From Affinundibacterium seohonense (GTDB taxonomy: Bacteria > Pseudomonadota > Gammaproteobacteria > Burkholderiales > Burkholderiaceae_D), in NCBI RefSeq assembly GCF_014284305.1, contig NZ_JACOFW010000006.1:1-64000 (forward strand): 64,000 nucleotides of DNA, in the 5' to 3' direction. Numbering within the stretch: position 1 is the first letter of the stretch; every line of letters begins with the position of its first letter. This document shows, piece after piece, positions 39,213-49,100 of the stretch. A program made the translations under genes and the position numbers. The notes below the pieces were generated by a model. The model did no database searches. It was not told the DNA's origin and was given only the letters and a program-made list of their open reading frames with translations.

Positions 39213-39893
39213 TTAATTACGAGAAGGGAAAATACCTTCCACAGCAATGATGTAATTTAAACCGAGGTAAGGCTGCATGATAGACACATTCGCACTGGTC
39301 ACCACCGGTGCTACCACGGGTTGACCACCACCGGTGTTAGCAGCAACACTAACGTTAGCCGTTCCACCCAACTGTGTCGATACGCCACCTAAATTATTCG
39401 GTGACACTGGACTAGTGCCTGCTGGCAAAAAGAGATTTGCACCGGTGCCGCCCGCTGGTGTATTGGTTAAGCCACCGTTATTTGGTGCCGCCGTCGGCAA
39501 ACCTACCAGTGCTGTTCCAACCGTTACTGTCGTATTTGCTGTTAAGCCTGCTGGCGTCATGGTTGCCGGATGCGTATGGGCTGGTAAATTTGCCGCCGAC
39601 AAATTGATATTCACTGTGCCATTGGCGATTACTGTCACACCATTGGTACCAGCTTTTTCGCCTTGCGCTACTGAAGTCAATCCTGGCCCTGCTGCTTGAG
39701 AGCCAACGATAGTACGACCGCGCAAATCTGGAATGCCAAATGTATTTTGGCCATCACCACCATACATCGTACCGACTAAAGCAAACAAGGCTGAATTTTG
39801 AGAAATCGACATCGTTTGTCCATTACAAAATACCCAACCGCGTGGCGGAAAATTAAACGCCACCGGTAAAACTGTTCCAATAAATGCATCCAT
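39213..39893 (-). CDS. Tail-collar domain protein (microcystin-dependent protein type)
   Basis: This 226-residue protein opens with the collar domain: FIGTVLPVAFNFPPRGWVFC, then NGQTMSISQNSALFALVGT, YGGDGQNTFGIPDLRGRT. A central Thr/Gly/Ala-rich stretch of about 110 residues is longer than in the three tandem copies at 61943-63541. The C-terminus YLGLNYIIAVEGIFPSRN matches their ending. The family is related to phage short tail fibre parts but is found outside prophages. AAGGAGATAAA precedes the ATG. The 330 bases upstream to 40223 hold no supportable gene, only short inverted repeats. Confidence 0.87.
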   Translation of the reverse strand: MDAFIGTVLPVAFNFPPRGWVFCNGQTMSISQNSALFALVGTMYGGDGQNTFGIPDLRGRTIVGSQAAGPGLTSVAQGEKAGTNGVTVIANGTVNINLSAANLPAHTHPATMTPAGLTANTTVTVGTALVGLPTAAPNNGGLTNTPAGGTGANLFLPAGTSPVSPNNLGGVSTQLGGTANVSVAANTGGGQPVVAPVVTSANVSIMQPYLGLNYIIAVEGIFPSRN

Positions 39894-40223
39894 TTTATCT
39901 CCTTAATTGAAAGTAATTACCCAAAAACCACCTGCGTTGACCAAGCCATTATAAGCAAAAATTCATTTTAAAAAAAATTGATTTTATATCTTCTCTTTAA
40001 AAGAGCTTTATGCAAAAAGCAAAAGCCTCTATTGCAACAGATGTCACCAGTTTCCATGGTGATAGGAGTAAAGCAAGTGATGTGCCAGAAACTATCAAAA
40101 ACGACATCGATAGCAAGATTCATCGATCCATGCTCGGGAGATATTAGGTGGGATGAAGCAAACCAATTGAGTTGATCAGACTAATTGAGCGAACCAAATA
40201 AGCAGACAAAATAAGTAGACCAA

Positions 40224-40940
40224 TTATTCAAGCCGTTTTTGCTGTTGAAAACTTCGCTCTAAATTGTCTGCCATGAGCAAACCCGTCTCAGTACCACCCA
40301 AACGGAGAGCAGAAATAATTTGCTGCACATTCTCATTGTTAATGCTGCGATCGGCATAAATTGAAGGCTCTGGCTGTATCCATCCTGCCTTCAAAAAAAC
40401 ATTTTCTAGCCAAGCGTTAGTCACACAGTCCAACATTAAATGAATGCGGTTCTGCGTGCTGGGATTCCGAACACCATGCAGGCAGCTAGCATTCAGATAC
40501 CACGTATTCCCAACCGAAAAATGCACCAATTCTCCGTCAATGCTAAACAAGACTTGCGGATTCGATTGAATCGGAACGTGTAGACGCGTAATGCCATCTT
40601 CGAGCGAGGTGCCAGCGTCTCTGTGCTCTTTGATTTCACCACCTGGCGCCAGAGCCATTAACCGAACTGAGGTCACTTCGCACTCAAATTGACGTATCAC
40701 TTCTTGGAAATAATGGCACTGCTGAAGAATCGGCGTATCTTCAAATGGCAGCCCATCCAGCGGCAAAATATGATCACTTCTGCCGCCGACCGAACGCAAT
40801 GGGATACAAGACCAATCATTTTCATAAGCCTGCGTATTAAAATGACTGATCCAATCTGATTGATTCGCAATCATCAGATCCTGCTGCAGGCGCTCAATAT
40901 CAAAAGAAAATGGTAATTGCAAATAACGAGTCTTTGGCAT
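40224..40940 (-). CDS. Aspartyl/asparaginyl beta-hydroxylase-like dioxygenase
   Basis: This 238-residue protein matches the double-stranded beta-helix Fe(II)/2-oxoglutarate oxygenase family. The metal ligands are expected in HRDAG near residue 115 and in CLHGVRNPS near residue 160, followed by the Arg of NRIHLMLDC that would hold 2-oxoglutarate. Family members hydroxylate Asp or Asn side chains of proteins or small peptides. It lies between a collar protein and a GNAT in the surface-protein locus, so a protein substrate encoded nearby is possible, but this is inference. Confidence 0.85.
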   Translation of the reverse strand: MPKTRYLQLPFSFDIERLQQDLMIANQSDWISHFNTQAYENDWSCIPLRSVGGRSDHILPLDGLPFEDTPILQQCHYFQEVIRQFECEVTSVRLMALAPGGEIKEHRDAGTSLEDGITRLHVPIQSNPQVLFSIDGELVHFSVGNTWYLNASCLHGVRNPSTQNRIHLMLDCVTNAWLENVFLKAGWIQPEPSIYADRSINNENVQQIISALRLGGTETGLLMADNLERSFQQQKRLE

Positions 40941-41007
40941 CTTGGATAGATAGTTAAGTGATGGAATGACGATCAGTCTTTAAGCAAGCCAACAACCTTG
41001 ACGCCAT

Positions 41008-41496
41008 TTATGCCAAAGGTGCTAGCCAGCACATTTGCAAGAATAAACTATCCTCGCTGATTTGTTTGAATCCGCATTTTTTATACAGATCAACGGCACG
41101 GTGATTAGAACACATGACCGATAAACTGATCGATAAATGATGGTGATCAGCAAAATTTTGCATTGCACGTAAAATTTGCTGAGCGATACCCTGCGACCTT
41201 GCCGTCACTGAAATCGCTAGATCCACCAAACGTAAATCGTTTTGCCCCATGTCAGTCACGATACGCCCAATCGATTGCCCATTTCGAGTGATCAACCATG
41301 ATTGCGATTGAGGATAACGCTGCTGCAGACCCTGTAGATGGATCGTCAATTGCATCTGCATCAGCTGCTGAAAAATTTCTGGTTGCGTCGCTAAAGCATA
41401 TAAATCTTCACGGCTTTCACAGTACAACTGCTCCAAAAACATTCTATCCTGTGGAGACTCTGGGCGTATGCCCAATGGCGCTAGCAAATCCAACAC
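41008..41496 (-). CDS. GNAT family acetyltransferase
   Basis: This 162-residue N-acetyltransferase-fold protein has the acetyl-CoA binding region VDLAISVTARSQGIAQQIL near residue 95 and the C-terminal NHRAVDLYKKCGFKQ typical of the family. It shares layout and motifs (IGRI, LRLVDL) with the GNAT at 61385, including placement next to DUF6916 and collar genes. The substrate is unknown. GGAGTGAA precedes the ATG. Confidence 0.87.
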   Translation of the reverse strand: MLDLLAPLGIRPESPQDRMFLEQLYCESREDLYALATQPEIFQQLMQMQLTIHLQGLQQRYPQSQSWLITRNGQSIGRIVTDMGQNDLRLVDLAISVTARSQGIAQQILRAMQNFADHHHLSISLSVMCSNHRAVDLYKKCGFKQISEDSLFLQMCWLAPLA

Positions 41497-41688
41497 ATTT
41501 CACTCCAACGATCGACACAAAAGAGCTTACTAACGCAAGTTTCATTCCATCAGCATTTGGCATGCGATTTGCTGACTATAGTTAGGCCAAAATCAGGCCA
41601 AACCAGTTTTAAACATGCGGGCGCTTCAAAATTTTGCTAGCATGCATAATTTTTCATCTACACCAATTGGAAATACTGAGGATTACGA

Positions 41689-42006
41689 ATGTCATTTACT
41701 TTTGAAAAAGCGCAGTCATTAATCGGCAGCAGTTTTATCGTGCACACTTCGGTCGGCACTGTCGAACTACGTCTTATTGAAACCGAGGAAATGCCTCGAC
41801 ACAACACTCCTTCACAGTTCCGCACGCCTTTTGTGCTCATTTTTTCTGCTCCTGCAACACCAATTCTGTCACAAGATAATTACTACATCGACCATCCTGA
41901 ACTAGATCGCCAGTTTTGGACCTTAGCCGCAGTCATACCGCCGTCACAAGCTCCCATTACTGTTGATAATGTGCCGCTACTTTATTATCAAGCGCTATTT
42001 AATTAA
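41689..42006 (+). CDS. DUF6916 family protein
   Basis: This 105-residue protein has no signal peptide. It shows the pattern of this small family: FTFEKAQSLIGSSFIVHT, VELRLIETEEMPR, FVLIFSAPATPILSQDNYYI, DHPELDRQFWTLAAVIPP, and the C-terminal YYQALFN that recurs as YQAIFN and YEVVFG in the copies at 60566 and 60900. These proteins are often encoded with collar-domain proteins. The function is unknown. It starts the plus-strand half of the locus. Confidence 0.8.
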   Translation: MSFTFEKAQSLIGSSFIVHTSVGTVELRLIETEEMPRHNTPSQFRTPFVLIFSAPATPILSQDNYYIDHPELDRQFWTLAAVIPPSQAPITVDNVPLLYYQALFN

Positions 42007-42058
42007 ACAAAGACCATAAATGTATTTCAACGGCATGTAAATTCTTAACATGTGAAAT

Positions 42059-42068
42059 GTAAATTTAC
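42059..42068. promoter_or_regulatory. GTAAATTTAC palindrome
   Basis: This perfect 10-bp palindrome lies upstream of the first sulfotransferase. Variants of the same GTAAAT...ATTTAC dyad occur at 50459 and 60421 in the other two intergenic regions of the locus, suggesting a shared regulatory site. Confidence 0.35.
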
Positions 42069-42080
42069 ACGTAAAGTATG

Positions 42081-42110
42081 TGATCAAGTCGCAAACACCT
42101 AACTTGATCA
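42081..42110. promoter_or_regulatory. 9-bp inverted repeat upstream of the first module
   Basis: TGATCAAGT (42081-42089) and ACTTGATCA (42102-42110) are perfect arms with a 12-base spacer. The centre-to-centre distance of 21 bases suits a dimeric regulator on one DNA face. No T-run follows, so a terminator is unlikely. The rest of the 42007-42275 gap shows no gene. Confidence 0.4.
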
Positions 42111-42275
42111 GTCATCGATCCACTATGAGTGCATCATGACAGGGGATCAGGCGTAAAAATTGCTTATATTCTTCCGTTTAAGCACTAAGAATACATTCAG
42201 AGGATTTGTGAAGATCTTTATAGCATTGCCTGATGTAAGCAGCATTACTGTTTTTATCTAACACCACAATTATTA

Positions 42276-43124
42276 ATGTCAACTAACTACCATTTTATTT
42301 CCGGCCTACCTCGTTCTGGCTCGACGCTATTGGCAGCGATTTTATGTCAGAACCCGAATTTTTATGCTGGTATCAGTAGTCCCGTTGGCGGTTTTATGAA
42401 CTCTATCCTTGCCCAAGTGAGCGCAGGTAGTGAGTTTGCGTCGCAAGTCGACAATGTGCAGAGAAAAGACTTACTCACCGGCTTATTCAACGCTTACTAC
42501 AAAAAAGAACAAAATAAACGTGTCGTATTTGATACCAATCGTATGTGGTGCGCCAAATTACCAACCATACTTGATCTGTTTCCGCAGTCAAAAGTGATCG
42601 CCTGTGTTCGTAATGTCGCTTGGGTAATGGACAGCATAGAGCGCCAATTTCGCAGCAATCCCTACGAAAACACCAAGCTATTTGGCAACAATATGTCACG
42701 CAGCACGGTCTACCAACGTCTCGAAGGATTGGCGCAACATGATCAATTAGTCGGTTTCGCCTGGGCCGGATTACGTGAGGCATTTTATGGTGAGCACGCT
42801 AAATCCCTACTCGTCATTGACTACGAATTACTCGCTCAAGCACCGCAAAAAGTGATTCCACTCATTTATGATTTTCTAGGCGAACCGCAGTTCACACATG
42901 ACTTTGATCAACTCTCCTTCGACGCCCCTGATTTTGATCTACAACTCGGACTGCCGGGTCTGCACAAAGTACGGCCCAAAGTGGAATTGACAGAACGCCA
43001 GACGATCATTCCACCCGATCTATTTGAGAAGTACGCAAAAATGAGCTTTTGGAATACCCCAAGCCCAAGTTCCGCCAATGTAATTGCCCCAAAAACCAAT
43101 GTGAAGGAAACCAAGCATGACTAA
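42276..43124 (+). CDS. Sulfotransferase family protein, copy 1
   Basis: This 282-residue enzyme has the PAPS-binding loop FISGLPRSGSTLLAAIL (residues 8-24), the 3'-phosphate segment VIACVRNVAWVMDSIERQ with Arg and Ser (near residue 110), and a C-terminal SLLVIDYELLAQAPQKVIPLIYDFLG typical of sulfotransferases. Such enzymes transfer sulfate from PAPS to hydroxyls on proteins, sugars or small molecules. The last 8 bases overlap the start of the giant gene, so the two proteins are translationally coupled, and the giant protein or its glycan is a candidate substrate. There is no clear ribosome site. Confidence 0.87.
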   Translation: MSTNYHFISGLPRSGSTLLAAILCQNPNFYAGISSPVGGFMNSILAQVSAGSEFASQVDNVQRKDLLTGLFNAYYKKEQNKRVVFDTNRMWCAKLPTILDLFPQSKVIACVRNVAWVMDSIERQFRSNPYENTKLFGNNMSRSTVYQRLEGLAQHDQLVGFAWAGLREAFYGEHAKSLLVIDYELLAQAPQKVIPLIYDFLGEPQFTHDFDQLSFDAPDFDLQLGLPGLHKVRPKVELTERQTIIPPDLFEKYAKMSFWNTPSPSSANVIAPKTNVKETKHD

Positions 43125-46100
43125 GTTTACAATCAACGACAAAACTGGCTTGTATATCCGCCCAGCCTATCAAGAATTGTCCGATGCATTTGAACCATTC
43201 GGTTCCGATTCGATTGGCCAACCGGCGCATAACAGCCCGCCAACCGAAAGTGCTAAACGAGAAATCGTTTTTATCGAAGATAATGTTCGCAATATCTCAG
43301 CTTTGCGTGAAGCCATCGGGGCTGGCAAAGAGATTCACATCCTCGATTCCACGCGAGATGGATTGCAGCAAATTGCGCAAATTCTTGCAGGCCAAACTGG
43401 TATTGATGCTTTACATTTGATCTCACATGGCAAAGCCGCCTCCATCAATTTAGGCGCCTTGATTCTGGACCAAAGCACGATCGATGCACACGCAAGCGAA
43501 CTCGCTTCAATCGGTGCAAGCCTGAACCAAAACGCCGATATCTTGTTATACGGCTGCGAGGTTGGCGCTAATCAAGGCACAGCCTTACTGAATCGCCTTG
43601 CCAGTCTGACCGGCGCTGATATCGCAGCCTCGAATGATTTGACTGGCAGTATCAAGTTTGCTGCGGATTGGGATCTGGAAATTAGCACCGGCAATATTGA
43701 AGCGAGCAATATCAGTAATCCACAGTTAGCTGCAACTTATCTTGATGTGCTCAATATTAATTCCGCGTTAATCACCTTCGACAACGGAACAGGTGTCTTT
43801 ACGGATGTCGGTGGTTATGCCAACGCCGGACAAAATGTCGCGTATCAAATACTAGATGCTGATCCTAATTATGTTTTGCGGATTGATGGCCTCAATCAAG
43901 GTATTAATCGAGACCCCGGAAACTATGTGACCATAGACTTTAACGCCACAAATACGGAAACGCGGGTAGATTTTACTTTTGCAGCAGGCCAAATTTTTGA
44001 TGCTGACAGCTTAGAGATCTGGAATCAAACAAGCTCACCAACGCAGAATCTGACATTTATTGGATTGGATGCGAGCGATAATCAAATCGTCACGCAAAAT
44101 TTCACGATTCTCTCTGGAGCTTTCGTCGCAACGCCAATCACTTTAACAGGTTTCGACGGAATTAAGACTTTGCGAATAGTGGAAACTGGTGGCGGGAACA
44201 TATATTATATGAATCTCGATCAAATTGCCTTATCGAATATTCGACCACCAGATACCACTCCGCCAACCGTCACCATCAGCGTATCGGATACGGCAGTCAA
44301 GGTGGGCGATACTCCAACAGTAACCTTCACGTTTTCCGAAGCGGTCACTGGCTTCAGCAATGCAGATGTGACGAGTATTCCAAATGGTAATTTAAGTGCC
44401 GTCAGCAGCAGCGACGGCGGTATCACTTACACGGCGACATTTACCCCCAATGCTGGCGTCGAAGATGCTAGCAATCTGTTCACGGTTAATATGACTGGCG
44501 TCGCCGATGCCGCTGCAAATGTGGGTGTCGGTAGCACCAATTCGAATAACTTTTCGATAGACACACAACGCCCGGGTGTCACCGTCACACTGGCAGATTC
44601 CAATTTGACCGCTGGCGAGACAACTACGGCAACGTTCACGTTCACTGAAATCGTTTCGGGCTTTACTCTGGCCGACATTACCGCGAGCGGAAGTGGATCT
44701 TTAGGCGCACTCTCCACTTCGGACAATATCACTTATACGGCAACTTTCACACCAACTGCCAGTACCAATGACGCTACCAATGTGATTACCGTCGATAAAA
44801 CCGGTGTGACGGATGCAGCGGCCAACGCCGGTAGTGGCAGTAGCAGTTCAGCCAATTACACGGTTAATACAGTACGCCCAACCGTCACGGTCAACGTCAG
44901 CGATACCGCACTTCAGATTGGCGACACCTCGCTCGTCACGTTCACTTTTTCAGAGGCGGTCACCGGTTTTACGAATGCGGATTTGAGTATTGCGAATGGT
45001 AGCTTGACTGCCGTCAGTTCTGGCGATGGCATCACGTGGACAGCGACTTTCACACCGACCTTATCAATCACCGATACCACTAATATCATCACGGTCACCA
45101 ATTCCGGCTATACCAGTATTGCCAGCGGCAATACTGGTAGCGGCACCACCAACTCCAACAATTACGCCATTGATACGGAACGTCCAGTCTTGAGTATTAG
45201 TCTGGCCGACAGTAATTTAATCTTCGGTGAATCATCACTGGTGACCTTCAACTTCACAGAAGCCGTCACAAGCTTCGATAACACCGATATCACTGGGATT
45301 CCGAATGGCAGTTTAAGCGCCGTATCAAGTAGCAATGGCGGTATCACCTGGACTGCGACCTATACGCCGAATGCTAGTCTGCAAGACGCTTCCAATGTGA
45401 TCACTGTCGATATGACGACGCTCACCGATCTCGCTGGCAATGCTGGGTTAGGAACCACAGATACGGGTAATTTCGCTATTGATACTTTGCGTCCCGATGT
45501 CGCCATTACCCTCAGTGATACGACCCTGTCTGCTGGCGAAACGACCACTGTCACTTTTACCTTTACCGAAGCGGTATCCGGCTTTACTAATGCCGATATT
45601 ACCGTCGAGGGTGGAACCTTAGGTACGCTCTCGACTGTCGACAACGTCGTCTATACCGCGACCTTTACGCCTACCGCCTCGCTGTTGGATAGCACCAATG
45701 TCATCACCGTCGACAAGACTGGCGTCACCGATACGGCTGGTAATGTCGGCAGTGGTAGTAGTAGCTCTGCCAATTACATCGTCTCGACCGTGGGTCCTAC
45801 GGTGAGCGCGACGTTTAGTGATACCGCGCTAGTAATTGGCGATACCGCTGTCGTTACTTTCACTTTCTCTGAAGCCGTTACTGGTTTTAGCAACGCCGAT
45901 CTAAATGTCGTCAATGGCAATTTGTCTGCCGTTGGCACTAGCGATGGCGGCATCACCTGGACAGCCAACTTTACCCCCGATGTGAGTGTAGCCGACGCGA
46001 CCAACGTCATTACCATTACCAATAGCGGTTATACCAGTGTTGCTAGCGGCAATGCCGGTAGTGGCACCACCGATTCGGCTAACTATGCGATTGATACCGT

Positions 46101-49100
46101 ACGTCCGACTGCAACGATCGTGGTAGCGGATAATTCTTTGCTAGCCGGTGAGACGTCTTTAGTCACAATCACGTTCAATGAAGCGGTGACTAATTTCAGC
46201 AATGCCGATCTGACCATTGCTAACGGTACTTTGAGTGTGGTATCTAGCGGCGATGGTGGCATTACTTGGACGGCGACGCTGACACCGACTACCTCAGTCT
46301 CTGATACGACCAATCTCATTACGCTCGACAACACGACACTGAACGATCTGGCTGGCAATGCTGGAACCGGCACCACCGATTCGAATAATTATGCGGTGCA
46401 AACAGTACGTCCAACGGTCTCAGTGACCGTTGGCGATACCGCGCTGCAAATCGGTGATACCCCCACAGTGACCTTTACTTTCTCCGAAGCCGTCACTGGC
46501 TTTACCAATGCCGATTTAACGATTGCCAATGGAACGTTGTCGCCCGTTGGCAGTAGCGATGGCGGTATCACTTGGACTGCGACATTGACGCCAACATTGA
46601 GTATCGAAGATACCAGCAATCTCATTACCGTGACCAATACCGGGTACGCCAATGCGGTTGGCAATACCGGTACAGGTAGTACTAATTCCAATAATTACGC
46701 GGTCGATACCCTGCGTCCTACCGCTACCATTGTGGTCGCGGATAACGCCTTAAAAGCGGGCGAAACTTCATTGGTCACCATCACGTTTAGTGAGGCGGTC
46801 ACCGGTTTTGATAATAGCGATTTGACCGTTGCGAATGGTAGTTTGACAGCGGTGGGTAGCAGCGATGGTGGCATCACCTGGACAGCAACACTGACTCCAA
46901 CAGTGAGTATCGAAGACACGACCAATCTCATCAATCTCAATAACATTGGTGTCACCGATGCTGCGGGCAATACAGGAAGCGGCACGACTGATTCGAATAA
47001 CTACGCTATCGATACTTTGAGTCCAACTGTGTCCATCGGCGTCAGTGACACCGCTTTAAAAACCGGGGACACCGCGACCGTGACGTTCACCTTCTCGGAA
47101 GCCGTGACGAATTTCACAAATGCGGATGTTAGCTTCCCTAACGGCGCTTTAGGCCCTGTGTCATCTGGCGACGGCGGTACGACTTGGACAGCGACTTTCA
47201 CGCCTAGTGCGGATATCGAAGACAGCAGCAATGTGATCAGTGTCGCTTTAGCTGGTTTGACCGATTTAGCCGGAAATGCTGGTACCGGTACCAGCACGAG
47301 TTCTAACTATGCGATTGATACGCTTCGCCCGAGTATCATTGACATCGCCCTCACCGACGCAAGTTTAACAGTAGGTGAGACCGCCATCCTCAGTCTCAAT
47401 TTCACTGAAGCAGTATCAGGATTGACCATTGGTGATATCACCGTCGACAACGCGGTTCCTTCTGCCCTCTCAACACCGGATGGCGGCACCACATGGAATT
47501 TCACAGTCACACCCAATGCCTCTGCCACCAACTTAGCAAGCTTTGTCCATGTCAACTATGCCAACGTGACCGATACCGCAGGCAATGTCGGCGTCGGTAT
47601 CGGTAACTTCGGTAGCTTCGTCATCGATACCGCACGCCCTGCCTTAGTTGGCTCTGTCACGGTCTCAGATAATGCCTTAAAAATCGGTGATACCTCGACC
47701 GTTAGTTTCGCTTTTACCGAAGCCGTCACCAATCTGACCAGTGCCGATCTGTCGACGCCGAATGGCTCGATCTCGAATCTGAACAGCGCCGATGGCGGTA
47801 TCACTTGGACTGCGACTTTGACACCGTCAATCAGTGTGTCTGACTCCACCAATGTGGTGACTTTAGATCTGACGACCATCACCGATTTGCGTGGCAATGC
47901 AGGCCTGGGAACATCCTCTAGTTCGAACTATGCGGTCGATACGGTACGTCCTGCCCTCGCCTCAGCCATCACCTTCTCCGATAGTGCGCTTGCCATCGGT
48001 GAAACCGCCACCATCGGGTTCACGTTCACCGAGGCCGTTACTGGCTTCACGACTGCCGATATCCTCAGCCCCAATGGCGTCTTATCGAACTTGATTACTG
48101 GCGACGGCGGCATCACCTGGACCGCCACTTTTACGCCAAGTCCAAGCACCTACAGTGCCACCAATATCTTGACACTCGATTACACTGGCATAGTCGATTT
48201 GGCGGGCAATGCTGGTTCAGGCACAGCGACATCCTCAAACTATGTCGTTGATACCGTACGTCCAACACTCGCTAGTGCGATGGCGATCTCCGATGCTGCG
48301 TTGAAAATCGGCGATACCGCAACCGTGACTTTCACCTTTACCGAGGCAGTGACGAATTTCACCACCGCGGATGTGACTGTCGAGAATGGGGTTTTGTCGA
48401 ATTTGAGTACGGCAAATAGCGGCATTACGTGGACCGCGACACTGACGCCAAATGCTAGCGTAACTGACACTAGTAATATCCTGACACTCGATTACACCGG
48501 CATCACCGATCTGGCGGGGAATGCGGGCACTGGTAGCGTCACTTCTGGCAATTACACGATTGATACGGTACGTCCTACTGTTAGCAGCAACATGAGTTTC
48601 GCTGATAGTGCCTTAGTCATTGGGGATACCTCGTTGATGACGATCGTCTTCTCTGAAGCCGTCACGGGTTTATCGACTGCCGATTTCACTGTCGCTAACG
48701 GCGCACTCTCCGCCTTATCCTCAAGCGACGGCGGCATCACTTGGACTGCCACACTGACACCGAACGCTAGTGTCAGCGATACGACCAATACCATAAGCCT
48801 CGACAACACCAGCTATACCGATCTCAATGGCAATGCTGGTACTGGCACCACCGTCAGTCCTAACTATACGATTGATACCTTACGGCCAACCGCGACCATC
48901 ACACTGTCTGACAATGATCTCAGTTTAATCGATACCGCTCTGGTGACTTTTACGTTCAGTGAGCCTGTCATTGGTTTTACTAACGCCGATCTAACTTTAC
49001 CTGTTACTACGCCGATGGGTGCGCTCTCCCCTGTCAGCTCTAGTGACGGTGGGCTCACTTGGACAGCGACCTATACGCCACCGTTTGGGGTGTTTGACGC

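Noticed and set aside
39978-40175. 65-codon plus-strand open frame in the gap upstream of the collar gene
   Set aside because: It has no ribosome site, no recognisable domain, and an atypical composition; the gap looks non-coding.
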